Shown here: positions 1-9,088 of the stretch, piece by piece
Numbering within the stretch: the first letter of the stretch is position 1
Layout of the letters: each line of letters begins with the position of its first letter
Assembly (NCBI GenBank): GCA_024644775.1
Contig: JAHEHB010000094.1
Coordinates: 1 to 14,621 of the forward strand
DNA: 14,621 nt
Direction: 5' to 3'
From: Deltaproteobacteria bacterium
Lineage (GTDB): Bacteria > Desulfobacterota > Desulfobacteria > Desulfobacterales > SURF-15
Position numbers and translations under genes: made by a program
The notes under the pieces: model-generated
Told to the model about the DNA's origin: nothing
The model's input: only the letters and a program-made list of their open reading frames with translations
Database searches by the model: none

Positions 1-636
1 TACATGGCCTGGGGATTCCGTGTTCCCGTATATCCCAAAATATCCGGTACCTCGACGGCCCTCGCCGTACTCAATAATCTAACCCGTAACTCCTTTGCAG
101 GTGGGCTGGCCATCGATGGCGAAGACGGCGGAACCGGAGCGGCCTACAACATATCCATGGATCACATGGGACATCCGATTGCCAGCAATATTCGCGATGC
201 GTATCTGACACTTGTGGAGTTGGGTATGCAAAACGAAATCCCGCTTTTTGCGGGTGGCGGTGTCGGCAAAAGCGGAAATCTCGCTGCCAACGCAGCAGCG
301 CTGATTATGCTGGGGGCCAGCGGCGTTCAGGTGGGAAAATACATCATGCAAGCCGCAGCAGGCTGTCTCGGATCAGAATCTGACCGATGTAATATCTGTA
401 ACATTGGGCTCTGTCCAAAGGGAATTACATCCCAAGACCCCCGCCTCTACCGTCGACTCGATGTGGACGAGGTCGCTCAACGAATTGTGGATGTTTTTTT
501 AAGCTTTGATACGGAGCTCAAAAAAATCGTAGCCCCGCTGGGTCGTTCCACATCGCTGCCCATCGGTATGTCGGATGCCCTTGGAATCAATGACCATCAT
601 ACAGCGGAGCGGTTAAATATCAAATATGTGGTATAG
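1..636 (+). CDS. Glutamate synthase FMN-binding domain subunit (GltB2-type), 3' part only
   Basis: C-terminal 211 residues of a gene that begins before the window; the frame is open to base 1. It matches the FMN/2-oxoglutarate-binding (beta/alpha)8 domain of glutamate synthase. The sequence shows EDGGTGAA (41-48 of the visible part), a glycine-rich AGGGVGKSG loop (84-92), an LGASGVQVGKYIM strand (104-116), and the cysteine cluster C130-x2-C133-x4-C138 followed by PKGIT, the known [3Fe-4S] site. In this family the domain takes ammonia released from glutamine by a class II amidotransferase domain, adds it to 2-oxoglutarate and reduces the product with electrons arriving through FMN and Fe-S. 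The next gene, 2 bp downstream, carries the GXGXG and NADPH-oxidising parts, so the holoenzyme is split over several polypeptides. I infer that the amidotransferase domain is encoded upstream, outside the window. The protein is probably cytoplasmic. A related GltB2-type paralogue of other specificity cannot be excluded. Confidence 0.9.
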   Translation, partial: YMAWGFRVPVYPKISGTSTALAVLNNLTRNSFAGGLAIDGEDGGTGAAYNISMDHMGHPIASNIRDAYLTLVELGMQNEIPLFAGGGVGKSGNLAANAAALIMLGASGVQVGKYIMQAAAGCLGSESDRCNICNIGLCPKGITSQDPRLYRRLDVDEVAQRIVDVFLSFDTELKKIVAPLGRSTSLPIGMSDALGINDHHTAERLNIKYVV

Positions 637-638
637 GC

Positions 639-2993
639 ATGACGATGAACAAAAAAGAAAAAAAACAATATCACCTCATTTCAGGAAAACAGGACGGTGC
701 TCGAATCGACTCTCGCGTTTTGGAGGAAAGTATTCAAAGCGCTGTTGACGACGGATATCGAGAAATAAACGTTCATGCATTCGGACAGCACGGCATCGGC
801 GGCCGGCTTTGGGACAAAGATAACGAGCAGATCCATGTTAAAATTCAGGGCCATACGGGCCAGCGGGTCGGATCCATGGGATTTTCCAACACGTTTATTG
901 AAGTGTTGGGCCCTGCGTCAGACGACTTAGGGTGGCTAAACGCCGGTGCGCACATCGTGGTTCACGGGAACGCGGCAAATGGCACGGGAAACGCCATGGC
1001 CCAGGGGAAAATTTATGTGGCAGGGAACCTTGGCGCCCGCGGAATGACCATGACAAAACACAATCCCCGATTTGATCCGCCTGAACTTTGGGTCCTTGGG
1101 TCGGTTGGCGATTATTTCGGTGAATTTATGGCCGGCGGACTTGCCGTCGTGTGCGGTGTGAATCCTCAAAACAAAGACAATGTTCTCGGGTATCGGCCGC
1201 TTGTCGGTATGGTCAGCGGCAAGGTATTCTTCAGAGGACCTCATGACGGATTCAGTCAAACAGATGCCAAGTTGATTCCCATTTCAGAAAAAGATTGGAA
1301 CTGGCTGACGAGCAATCTAAAACACTTTCTTGAACGGATCGGTCGCACTGAGCTGTTTAGTGCACTCGCGGACCCTGAGGGATGGCAGTTGCTCACTTCC
1401 AGATCTCCCCAGGAAAGAATTGCACACCAACGCCGTACCATCCGATCGTTTCGAAAAGAAGTATGGGATACGGAACTGGGTAAAGACGGTCTCTTTGGCG
1501 ATTTAACACGTATCGATCGGAGTCCGATATCACTGATTACCACAGGATCCCTGCGGCGATTTGTGCCGGTGTGGGAAAATCGCAAGTACGCGCCCCCTTG
1601 TGAGGCAACGTGTCCCACCGGAATTCCGGTGCACGACCGGTGGCGACTGATCCGAGATGGCCGTGTGGACGAAGCCGTGGATATGGCCCTAGCCTACACC
1701 CCATTTCCGGCCACCGTATGTGGGTATCTTTGTCCGAATTTGTGTATGGAAGCGTGCACGAGGCAGTCGGCGAACATGGCCTCGGTTGATATCACCCAAC
1801 TCGGCAAAGCAAGCATTAATGCGAAGATATCGGTACTCCCTCCCAGTAGCGGAAAGCGGATAGCGATTATCGGTGGAGGGCCCGGTGGAATTTCTGTAGC
1901 ATGGCAGCTTCGCCAGCGGGGACATGAAGCGGTTGTCTATGACATGGCCAAAATTTTAGGAGGAAAGATCGCTTCGGTCATCCCGGAAAGCCGTCTTCCC
2001 GAAACGGTGGTATCTGCTGAGCTGGAGCGAATCAGAGACGTAATCCCCCACGTTCATCTTCAGCAAGGCATACAAAAAGAAGACATCGATCGACTGAAAG
2101 AAGATTTTGATTTCCTGGTGATCGCAACCGGATCGCAGAATCCGATTCTGCTGACCGTTCCCGGTAGTGAAAAAATGATACCGGCATCTGATTTCCTTAT
2201 GCAAGCCAAAATAAATCGTATCAAACCGGGCCGACGGGTAATTATCATCGGTGCGGGTAATGTGGGATGTGACGTTGCCACCGAAGCACATCGGCTCGGG
2301 GCAAAGGAAATCACCCTAATCGACATACAGGAACCCGCTTCTTTTGGTACAGAACGGAAAGCCGCGGAGGCAATCGGCGCCCAGTTTCGGTGGCCTGTTT
2401 TTGTAAAATCCATCGCGAAAAAAAGGGTGAAGCTGACAAACGGAGAGAGCATGCCCGCAGATACGGTTGTACTGTCCATCGGTGACCGCCCGAATCTGGA
2501 GTTTCTGCCGGACTATATCACAACAGAGCGAGGCTTTATTGCGGTTAATGAATTCTTTCAAACCTCCGAACCCAAAATCTTTGCCATCGGTGATGTGGTG
2601 AAACCGGGGCTTCTAACCGACGCCATCGGTGCTGGAAGAAAAGCAGCGACCGCCGTTTCGGAAATGCTGGAAGGAAAACGGCCCATGGTTACGAATCGAC
2701 AAATCATTGATCGAAGCCGCATCTCCCTGGAATATTTCGATCCTCGAATCACCCGTTTTGAAGACATGGAACATTGCGGCTCCCAGTGCTCCTCTTGCGG
2801 TGCATGTCGTGACTGCGGCATATGCATCAGCACCTGTCCCGAAGGCGCCATCAGCAAAAAAGAAATGGATGACATCGAATATGAATACGTGGTAAATGAG
2901 ACCCTTTGCATTGGCTGTGGATTTTGTGCAGGGGCTTGCCCCTGCGGGATTTGGAATCTTGTTGAAAACGATCCATTAGAACAAAAGGAATGA
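639..2993 (+). CDS. Glutamate synthase GXGXG domain fused to NADPH-dependent small subunit (GltD) and 2x[4Fe-4S] ferredoxin tail
   Basis: 784 aa in three parts. Residues ~10-225 are the GXGXG beta-helix normally found at the C terminus of GltB. Residues ~310-695 are GltD-like: an N-terminal Fe-S region (C321, C325, C361, C365, C369, C373), an FAD-binding GGGPGG (412-417) and an NAD(P)H-binding GAGNVG (538-543). Residues 713-769 form a ferredoxin tail with C723-x2-C726-x2-C729-x3-C733 and C757-x2-C760-x2-C763-x3-C767, plus extra cysteines C713, C717, C720 and C769. Known role of the parts: NAD(P)H electrons pass through FAD and Fe-S centres to the FMN subunit, which makes glutamate. The ferredoxin tail could instead accept electrons from reduced ferredoxin (inference). 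The start is uncertain: ATG 639 or ATG 645, neither with a clear Shine-Dalgarno. It begins 2 bp after the FMN subunit, and its stop overlaps carA by 4 bp. The size far exceeds an ordinary GltD (about 470 aa) because of the fusion. Confidence 0.92.
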   Translation: MTMNKKEKKQYHLISGKQDGARIDSRVLEESIQSAVDDGYREINVHAFGQHGIGGRLWDKDNEQIHVKIQGHTGQRVGSMGFSNTFIEVLGPASDDLGWLNAGAHIVVHGNAANGTGNAMAQGKIYVAGNLGARGMTMTKHNPRFDPPELWVLGSVGDYFGEFMAGGLAVVCGVNPQNKDNVLGYRPLVGMVSGKVFFRGPHDGFSQTDAKLIPISEKDWNWLTSNLKHFLERIGRTELFSALADPEGWQLLTSRSPQERIAHQRRTIRSFRKEVWDTELGKDGLFGDLTRIDRSPISLITTGSLRRFVPVWENRKYAPPCEATCPTGIPVHDRWRLIRDGRVDEAVDMALAYTPFPATVCGYLCPNLCMEACTRQSANMASVDITQLGKASINAKISVLPPSSGKRIAIIGGGPGGISVAWQLRQRGHEAVVYDMAKILGGKIASVIPESRLPETVVSAELERIRDVIPHVHLQQGIQKEDIDRLKEDFDFLVIATGSQNPILLTVPGSEKMIPASDFLMQAKINRIKPGRRVIIIGAGNVGCDVATEAHRLGAKEITLIDIQEPASFGTERKAAEAIGAQFRWPVFVKSIAKKRVKLTNGESMPADTVVLSIGDRPNLEFLPDYITTERGFIAVNEFFQTSEPKIFAIGDVVKPGLLTDAIGAGRKAATAVSEMLEGKRPMVTNRQIIDRSRISLEYFDPRITRFEDMEHCGSQCSSCGACRDCGICISTCPEGAISKKEMDDIEYEYVVNETLCIGCGFCAGACPCGIWNLVENDPLEQKE

Positions 2994-4123
2994 TGAAAGC
3001 ACAGCTTGCCTTAGAGGATGGACGCACCTTCCCTTGCCGGTCATTTACCGGTCCTGGAGAAACCTCTGGTGAAATTGTTTTTAACACCGGCATGACAGGA
3101 TATCAGGAGGTTCTCACCGATCCGTCGTACCGGGGCCAGATGGTCACCATGACTTATCCACTGGTAGGCAACTACGGGGTTAATCCAGAGGATGTGGAGT
3201 CTGATCGGATCCAGGTTTCAGCATTTCTGGTAAAAGAGTACCAGCGTTATCCCAGTAATTACCGATCCACAGGAACTCTGGCAGATTATTTGAAAAAGCA
3301 CGGTGTTCTCGGTGTGGAAGATTTGGACACCCGTGCACTCACCCGTCATATTCGCACTGCCGGCGCCATGCGGGCTGTGATCTCCACAGAGGACCTCGAC
3401 CCGATTTCACTGGTCAAAAAGGCAAATAGGATCTCCGGTATGAGCGGGCAAGACCTGGCCAGTGTGGTTACCACAAAAACAGCGTATTATTGGTCAGATG
3501 GGAAACGCATTCCATTGGACCCTGACATACCGCTGAACAACTCGATCTGGAAATATTCAGGCAAAAGGCGCGCTGTCGTCGCCTTTGATTTTGGAATAAA
3601 ATATAATATTCTCAGATGCTTGGAATATACAGGATGTGAAGTGATCGTGCTTCCGGCAACCACTTCTGCCGACGTTGTGAAATCCATTTCTCCTGATGGG
3701 ATTTTTCTATCCAACGGTCCTGGTGATCCGGAGCCGGTCGAACATGCTGTAAAAACCATCCAAAATCTGTTGGATTACCGACCCATATTCGGCATCTGCC
3801 TCGGTATTCAGCTGTTAGGCATCGCTTTGGGGGGTAAAACCTTTAAGTTAAAATTCGGCCATCGCGGAGCTAATCAGCCGGTAAAAAACCTCCAAACCGG
3901 ACGGGTTGAGATAACATCGCAAAATCATGGGTTTGCAGTGGATATCAACACACTGGATTCAAACGATATCGAAATCACCCATATCAACTTAAACGATAAC
4001 ACCCTTGAAGGATTTCGACATCGCAAACTCCCCCTCTTTGCCGTGCAATACCATCCCGAAGCATCACCCGGTCCTCACGATGCGAGATATCTTTTTGAAA
4101 AGTTTGCAGATATAAAACAATAA
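2990..4123 (+). CDS. carA: Carbamoyl-phosphate synthase small (glutaminase) subunit
   Basis: 377 aa, the usual CarA length. The N-terminal CarA domain (1-~150) has the family run [16 protein letters not shown] (32-47). The C-terminal class I glutamine amidotransferase domain (~195-375) has SNGPGDP (241-247), the nucleophile C270 in GICLG, and the H355/E357 pair in QYHPEAS. It hydrolyses glutamine and channels ammonia to CarB for carbamoyl phosphate, the precursor of pyrimidines and arginine. The start is an ATGATG doublet: ATG 2990 overlaps the previous stop (ATGA), and ATG 2993 follows directly. AAAAGGA (2983-2989) is the only Shine-Dalgarno; it leaves no spacer for 2990 and 3 nt for 2993, so 2993 may be used. 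Overlap with the gltD-fusion stop suggests translational coupling. All catalytic residues are present. Confidence 0.97.
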   Translation: MMKAQLALEDGRTFPCRSFTGPGETSGEIVFNTGMTGYQEVLTDPSYRGQMVTMTYPLVGNYGVNPEDVESDRIQVSAFLVKEYQRYPSNYRSTGTLADYLKKHGVLGVEDLDTRALTRHIRTAGAMRAVISTEDLDPISLVKKANRISGMSGQDLASVVTTKTAYYWSDGKRIPLDPDIPLNNSIWKYSGKRRAVVAFDFGIKYNILRCLEYTGCEVIVLPATTSADVVKSISPDGIFLSNGPGDPEPVEHAVKTIQNLLDYRPIFGICLGIQLLGIALGGKTFKLKFGHRGANQPVKNLQTGRVEITSQNHGFAVDINTLDSNDIEITHINLNDNTLEGFRHRKLPLFAVQYHPEASPGPHDARYLFEKFADIKQ

Positions 4124-4133
4124 AAATAACGCC

Positions 4134-7100
4134 ATGCCAAAACGCACAGACATTCAGAAAATCCTCATTATTGGCGCAGGCCCGATCATCATCAGCCAGG
4201 CCTGTGAGTTCGATTATTCCGGTACCCAGGCATGCAAAGCGCTTAAAGAAGAAGGATATGAAGTGGTGCTGGTAAACAGCAATCCCGCCACCATAATGAC
4301 CGACCCTGAATTTGCGGACCGGACGTACATCGAGCCGGTTACTCCGGACTTCGTCGAAATGATTATTGAAAAAGAACGTCCCCAAGCACTGCTTCCTACA
4401 ATTGGCGGTCAAACAGGATTAAATACGGCGGTGGAAGTGGCAAAAATGGGGAGCCTTGAAAAATTCGGTGTGGAGATGATCGGTGCGTCCTTTGAATCGA
4501 TACGGAAAGCCGAAGAAAGAGATCGGTTTCGCCATTCAATGGAACGGATCGGGCTTCGCATTCCCAAAAGCGGTTTTGCAAATTCCTTGGCAGAGGTATG
4601 GGCAATCGCTGAAGACATTGGGTATCCGATCATTGTACGGCCCAGTTATACCTTGGGGGGAACCGGCGGCGGGGTGGCTTACAATTCAGAGGATCTTTCC
4701 CAAATCGCCAAAAGCGGCCTGGATGCAAGCCTGATTCATCAAGTCATGCTCGAAGAATCGGTCTTGGGCTGGAAAGAGTATGAATTGGAGGTCATGCGGG
4801 ATCACACTGACAATGTGGTCATTATTTGTTCCATAGAAAATATGGATCCCATGGGAATCCACACCGGAGACAGCATCACCGTAGCGCCTGCTCAAACGTT
4901 GAGTGACAAGGAATACCAACAGATGCGAAACGCATCCATCGATATTATGCGGGAAATCGGTGTAGATACCGGCGGTTCAAATGTTCAATTTGCGATACAT
5001 CCACAAACCGGCGAAATGATCGTTGTAGAAATGAACCCAAGAGTGTCCCGCAGTTCAGCCCTTGCCTCAAAGGCAACCGGGTTTCCCATCGCCAAAATTG
5101 CAGCCAAATTGGCGGTGGGATACACACTCGATGAAATTCCAAACGATATTACCGGTGAAACGCTGGCATCCTTTGAACCGACACTCGACTATTGCGTGGT
5201 CAAAATCCCCCGCTGGACCTTTGAAAAATTTCCGGAAACAAAAGACAGTCTTACCACCGCTATGAAATCGGTCGGTGAGACCATGGCCATCGGAAGAAAC
5301 TTCAAAGAGGCACTCCAAAAAGGGCTGCGATCTCTTGAAATTGGTCGATATGGCTTGGGGGCAGATGGCAAAGAAATCGAAAAGATCGCCTCGACCTCGG
5401 ACATCGATCAAAAACTGGCAACACCCAATTCCCAGAGGGTTTTTTATTTACGCCATGCATTGCAAATGGGAATATCCATCGACACCGTCTATGAACTAAC
5501 AGGCATCGATCCGTGGTTTGTTCACCAACTCAAGCAGATCGTAGAATTGGAACAGCGGCTCCGTGAATTCGATGAAAATTTACCGGAAGAAATGCTTCGG
5601 AAGGCGAAATCATTTGGATTTTCCGATCGACAAATCGCCCATTTAACCGGCGCCGACGAGGAAGCTGTAAAGAAGCGCAGAACAGAGTTAAACATCCGGC
5701 CGGTTTATAAGCTGGTCGACACCTGTGCAGCAGAATTTAGGGCCGCGACCCCCTACTACTATTCTACCTACGAAACAGAAGAAGAAGCACGGGTATCCGA
5801 CCGAAAGAAAGTGATGATTCTGGGTGGCGGCCCCAACCGGATCGGACAGGGTATCGAGTTTGATTACTGCTGCGTCCACGCTTCGTTTGCGCTTCGGGAA
5901 GAAGGCATCGAAAGCATCATGGTAAACAGCAATCCGGAAACCGTCAGCACGGATTATGACACCTCAGACAAGCTTTACTTTGAGCCGCTGACCAAAGAAG
6001 ATGTACTTCATATTGTAGAGTCGGAAAAGCCCATGGGAGTGATTGTTCAATTCGGTGGACAAACACCCTTGAATTTATCGGTTCCATTGGCAAAGGCCGG
6101 TGTGCCGATACTCGGTACACAACCTGAAAGTATTGACCGCGCAGAGAATCGAGAGCAGTTTCAAGCGATGTTGAAAAAACTTAACTTGGTTCAGCCGGCA
6201 AACGGCACGGCCGTTTCTGTGGATGAAGCGCTGATCGTCGCAGAGGAGATCGGATATCCGGTGATTGTCCGCCCCTCCTATGTGCTGGGAGGAAGAGCCA
6301 TGAAAATCGTTTACGACCGTAAAGAACTGGAGAGCTTTACCCAGCTTGCGATCCAAGCGTCTCCGGAGCATCCCGTACTCATCGATAAATTTGTGGAAGA
6401 TGCTTTTGAAGTCGATGTGGATGCGATTTCTGATGGGAATGTCACCATCATCGGCGGTATTATGGAACACATCGAAGCGGCCGGTGTTCATTCGGGAGAC
6501 TCGGCCTGTGTGCTTCCGCCATACGATATCGATGGCGAAAACATTGAGGAAATAACATCCGCGACCAAGGCAATGGCATCTGAGCTGAATGTCATCGGCC
6601 TGATGAATGTTCAGTATGCCATTAAAGACAAGCAGTTGTATGTACTTGAAGTAAATCCGAGGGCATCCAGAACCATCCCATTCGTCAGTAAAGCAACCGG
6701 CGTGCCCTTAGCAAAACTGGCCACAAAAGTCATGCTGGGCAAATCTCTTAAAGAACTGGGTCTCGAAAAAGAGAAGATACCCAATCATATCTCCGTAAAG
6801 GAAGCGGTGCTCCCGTTCGATCGGTTTCCGGATGTCGATATTCTATTGGGGCCGGAAATGAAATCCACCGGCGAGGTGATGGGTATCGATGCAGAATTCG
6901 GCATCGCCTATGCAAAAGCCCAACTGGGCGCCGGGCAGACGCTACCGGTTTTCGGTACGGTTTTTATCAGCGTTGCAGACCCTGATAAAAAAAAGGTGTT
7001 GCCCGTCGCAACGCTTTTTGATGATCTGGATTTTAGGATTCTGGCAACCCATGGTACGTCGGATTTCTTAAAAACCAACGGTATTCGAAATCAGATGATT

Positions 7101-7385
7101 AAAAAAGTCTCCGCGGGACGTCCAAATGTTGTAGATGCCATTAAAAACGGAGAAATCCAGTTTGTCATTAATACCGCCACCGGCGATGTGCCCGGGCCTG
7201 TACGGGACGGATATATGATTCGGAGGGCTGCCATAAAATTTAACATCCCCTACGCAACCACAACCGCCGGGGCAATGGCCATGTGTAAGGGGATCGCTGC
7301 CTTGAAGGGCAAAAAACTATCCGTCAAACCGCTGCAAGAGTATCATGTTCGACCGATAAATTTAAGTACTCGAGGTAATTTATGA
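4134..7385 (+). CDS. carB: Carbamoyl-phosphate synthase large subunit
   Basis: 1083 aa, close to the usual ~1070. It combines ammonia from CarA with bicarbonate and two ATP. The layout is the normal duplicated one. The first pre-ATP-grasp/ATP-grasp half (~1-400) has GAGPIII (14-20), GGTGGG (175-180) and metal-binding VVEMNPR (297-303). An oligomerisation domain (~405-550) follows. The second ATP-grasp half (~557-930) has [10 protein letters not shown] (564-573), SYVLGGRAM (715-723) and LEVNPR (838-843). An MGS-like allosteric domain (~935-1083) includes ATHGTSDFL (971-979) and the [18 protein letters not shown] region (1014-1031). The N terminus [12 protein letters not shown] matches the family, so ATG 4134 is firm although no Shine-Dalgarno is visible; translation probably depends on ribosomes finishing carA 10 bp upstream. 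The stop overlaps purF by 4 bp. No key residue is missing. Confidence 0.98.
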   Translation: MPKRTDIQKILIIGAGPIIISQACEFDYSGTQACKALKEEGYEVVLVNSNPATIMTDPEFADRTYIEPVTPDFVEMIIEKERPQALLPTIGGQTGLNTAVEVAKMGSLEKFGVEMIGASFESIRKAEERDRFRHSMERIGLRIPKSGFANSLAEVWAIAEDIGYPIIVRPSYTLGGTGGGVAYNSEDLSQIAKSGLDASLIHQVMLEESVLGWKEYELEVMRDHTDNVVIICSIENMDPMGIHTGDSITVAPAQTLSDKEYQQMRNASIDIMREIGVDTGGSNVQFAIHPQTGEMIVVEMNPRVSRSSALASKATGFPIAKIAAKLAVGYTLDEIPNDITGETLASFEPTLDYCVVKIPRWTFEKFPETKDSLTTAMKSVGETMAIGRNFKEALQKGLRSLEIGRYGLGADGKEIEKIASTSDIDQKLATPNSQRVFYLRHALQMGISIDTVYELTGIDPWFVHQLKQIVELEQRLREFDENLPEEMLRKAKSFGFSDRQIAHLTGADEEAVKKRRTELNIRPVYKLVDTCAAEFRAATPYYYSTYETEEEARVSDRKKVMILGGGPNRIGQGIEFDYCCVHASFALREEGIESIMVNSNPETVSTDYDTSDKLYFEPLTKEDVLHIVESEKPMGVIVQFGGQTPLNLSVPLAKAGVPILGTQPESIDRAENREQFQAMLKKLNLVQPANGTAVSVDEALIVAEEIGYPVIVRPSYVLGGRAMKIVYDRKELESFTQLAIQASPEHPVLIDKFVEDAFEVDVDAISDGNVTIIGGIMEHIEAAGVHSGDSACVLPPYDIDGENIEEITSATKAMASELNVIGLMNVQYAIKDKQLYVLEVNPRASRTIPFVSKATGVPLAKLATKVMLGKSLKELGLEKEKIPNHISVKEAVLPFDRFPDVDILLGPEMKSTGEVMGIDAEFGIAYAKAQLGAGQTLPVFGTVFISVADPDKKKVLPVATLFDDLDFRILATHGTSDFLKTNGIRNQMIKKVSAGRPNVVDAIKNGEIQFVINTATGDVPGPVRDGYMIRRAAIKFNIPYATTTAGAMAMCKGIAALKGKKLSVKPLQEYHVRPINLSTRGNL
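7372..7376 (+). promoter_or_regulatory. Ribosome binding site of purF inside the carB end
   Basis: GAGGT lies 5 nt before ATG 7382, within the last codons of carB. It supports the overlapping ATGA start of purF over any later ATG. purF therefore has its own initiation site besides coupling to carB. Confidence 0.6.
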
Positions 7386-8788
7386 TTCATCCATCTAAAC
7401 CACGCGAATCCTGCGGACTGTTTGGTATCTACGAACACCCGGATGCAGCAAAGCTGGGCTATTTTGGTCTGTATGCACTTCAACATAGAGGTCAGGAAAG
7501 CGCCGGTATTTCTGTGGCCAGGGATCATCGAATTGAATCTCACAAAGGAATGGGACTGGTGTCAGATGTCTTTACGATGGATCATTTAGAGCGATTAGGC
7601 GGGGGGAGCGCAATCGGTCATGTTCGCTACTCAACCACCGGGAGCTCAGTCCTCATCAATGCACAGCCGTTTGTGGTCAGACACCGGAACAAATCATACG
7701 CGGTTGGTTTAAACGGCAATCTGGTGAACGCCCACACCCTGAGAAACGAACTTGAGGAATCCGGCTCTATTTTTCAGACCACGATGGACACCGAAGTATT
7801 TCTGCATCTTTTCGTAAAGAATCTATCCCATGGTTTCGATGATGCCCTTATCGAAACAGCTAAAAGGCTAAAAGGTGCTTTTTCTTTCATAATGCTGACA
7901 AGTAAGGGAGAAGTCGTCGGCGTCAAAGATCCGTATGGTTTCCGCCCACTTTGTTTAGGGAAATTGAACGGAAGTTTTGTGCTCGCATCAGAGACGTGCG
8001 CACTGGATTTGCTTCAGGCAGAGTTTATTAGAGAGCTTAACCCGGGAGAAATCGTTATCATTGACGAAGAGGGTCTAAAAAGCATCCAAGGCCCGGTTCC
8101 GGATATGCGAGCCTTTTGCATCTTTGAATTTATCTATTTTGCACGACCCGACAGTACCATCCATGGACAGAATGTATATCTGATGAGGAAGGCCCACGGC
8201 AGGCAGCTTGCCTTAGAGTCGCCGGTAGAAGCCGACTTGGTGATGCCGTTCCCGGATTCAGGAACCTATGCGGCGCTCGGATATTCAGAAGCTTCAGGTA
8301 TTCGCTTTGAAACGGGAATGATTCGAAATCATTATGTCGGAAGAACATTTATTCAGCCTTCCCAGAGCATGCGTGACTTTGGTGTACGCATAAAATTAAA
8401 TCCCGTAAAGGAGTTGTTAAAAGGAAAAAATATCGTTATTATTGAAGATTCTATTATACGGGGTACCACGGCCAAAACCAGAGTTAAAACACTCAGAGAA
8501 TTGGGTGTAAACAAGGTTCATATGCGAGTCGCCGGCCCCCCGCATCGATTTCCGTGTCACTATGGCATCGATTTTTCCACAAAAGGAGAGTTAATCGCCG
8601 CAAATATGTCCGTTAAAGACCTTACTGATTTTCTGGATCTCGACTCTTTGGCGTACCTGAGTCTCGGAGGGCTCTTGGCGTCCACCGATATTGAAGATCC
8701 GGAGATGAATTTCTGCAAAGCCTGCTTCGATGGGTGCTATCCGGTGGAATTCGATGAGAATCTGTCAAAATTCTGCCTCGAGAGATAA
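7382..8788 (+). CDS. purF: Amidophosphoribosyltransferase, propeptide and [4Fe-4S] type
   Basis: 468 aa. It catalyses the first step of purine synthesis, PRPP + glutamine to 5-phosphoribosylamine. The N-terminal class II amidotransferase domain starts with [10 protein letters not shown] before CGLFG, so a 10-residue propeptide must be removed to expose the nucleophile C11. [12 protein letters not shown] (32-43), HVRYSTTG (80-87) and NGNLVNA (111-117) follow. The phosphoribosyltransferase half has the PRPP loop [12 protein letters not shown] (352-363). C246 (in FCIFEF), C392 (in FPCHYG), C445 and C448 (in FCKACF) match the four cluster ligands of the Bacillus-type enzyme. It should therefore carry a [4Fe-4S] cluster and be oxygen-sensitive, unlike the E. 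coli enzyme that lacks both propeptide and cluster. It is the last gene of the operon; a 300-bp AT-rich gap follows. GAGGT 5 nt upstream supports the start. Confidence 0.97.
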   Translation: MIHPSKPRESCGLFGIYEHPDAAKLGYFGLYALQHRGQESAGISVARDHRIESHKGMGLVSDVFTMDHLERLGGGSAIGHVRYSTTGSSVLINAQPFVVRHRNKSYAVGLNGNLVNAHTLRNELEESGSIFQTTMDTEVFLHLFVKNLSHGFDDALIETAKRLKGAFSFIMLTSKGEVVGVKDPYGFRPLCLGKLNGSFVLASETCALDLLQAEFIRELNPGEIVIIDEEGLKSIQGPVPDMRAFCIFEFIYFARPDSTIHGQNVYLMRKAHGRQLALESPVEADLVMPFPDSGTYAALGYSEASGIRFETGMIRNHYVGRTFIQPSQSMRDFGVRIKLNPVKELLKGKNIVIIEDSIIRGTTAKTRVKTLRELGVNKVHMRVAGPPHRFPCHYGIDFSTKGELIAANMSVKDLTDFLDLDSLAYLSLGGLLASTDIEDPEMNFCKACFDGCYPVEFDENLSKFCLER

Positions 8789-8826
8789 TTGAACTTGAAT
8801 TGACAGCGATTTGACAGCCTATCCAC

Positions 8827-8853
8827 TTTTTTTAACAGTTGTGTTTAAAAAAA
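8827..8853. repeat. A/T-only inverted repeat, possible weak end-of-operon hairpin
   Basis: TTTTTTTAA (8827-8835) and TTAAAAAAA (8845-8853) are exact reverse complements around the 9-nt loop CAGTTGTGT. It lies 38 bp after the purF stop. An A/U-only stem is weak, so it is not a normal intrinsic terminator; it could still mark the 3' end of the operon. Confidence 0.35.
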
Positions 8854-8932
8854 CTTCAATCTTCACATCAAATCACTTTTATATTTTTTATTAAACGCTA
8901 TCCAATCAATTTAACATTCTAAATCATTTCAG

Positions 8933-8958
8933 ATTGTTATGACTTTTATCATAACAAT
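8933..8958. promoter_or_regulatory. Perfect palindrome with CRP-like spacing, candidate operator
   Basis: ATTGTTATGA (8933-8942) and TCATAACAAT (8949-8958) are perfect 10-bp arms around the 6-nt centre CTTTTA. The core reads TATGA-N6-TCATA, the same layout as the E. coli CRP consensus TGTGA-N6-TCACA with one base changed per half. It sits 131 bp before the start of a cyclic-nucleotide-binding protein and just before TATAAA (8963-8968). Binding by a CRP/FNR-family dimer is an inference. The downstream protein has no DNA-binding domain, so it cannot be the binder. Confidence 0.5.
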
Positions 8959-9075
8959 ATTCTATAAATGCAAAATGTAATGATAGATGGGCGCAAGGGG
9001 ATAAATATCTGGCATGTTTGTTGCTGAATTATGCTGGGAGGCATTGAAACAGCGCCTTTTTCTTCAATGGAAAGC

Positions 9076-9083
9076 AGGAGGGA
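9076..9083 (+). promoter_or_regulatory. Strong Shine-Dalgarno that fixes the start of the cNMP-binding gene
   Basis: AGGAGGGA lies 5 nt before ATG 9089. The earlier in-frame ATG at 9014 has no comparable site, so 9089 is the better start. Confidence 0.8.
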
Positions 9084-9088
9084 CCCAC

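Larger units (their letters stand above)
8789..9088. other. AT-rich intergenic region between purF and the cNMP-binding gene
   Basis: No gene is supported here. It contains two TTGACA-like hexamers (8800-8805 and 8811-8816) without a good -10 partner, an all-A/T hairpin (8827-8853), a perfect palindrome (8933-8958) and a TATAAA (8963-8968) that could be a -10 element. No GC-rich terminator for the purF operon is visible. It probably holds the promoter of the downstream gene. Confidence 0.6.

Noticed and set aside
2060..2479. 139-codon open frame on the - strand
   Set aside because: It lies wholly inside the glutamate synthase fusion gene, whose FAD and NADPH motifs are clear; the antisense translation has no domain character. 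Other long antisense frames inside carA, carB and purF (for example 3984-4412 and 6075-6491) were rejected for the same reason.
8800..8840. Promoter from the two TTGACA hexamers after purF
   Set aside because: Neither hexamer has a TATAAT-like partner 16-18 bp downstream, and they lie about 270 bp before the next gene.
9014..9088. N-terminal extension of the cNMP-binding protein from ATG 9014
   Set aside because: It has no ribosome site, while AGGAGGGA stands 5 nt before ATG 9089. The added 25 residues do not look like part of the domain.
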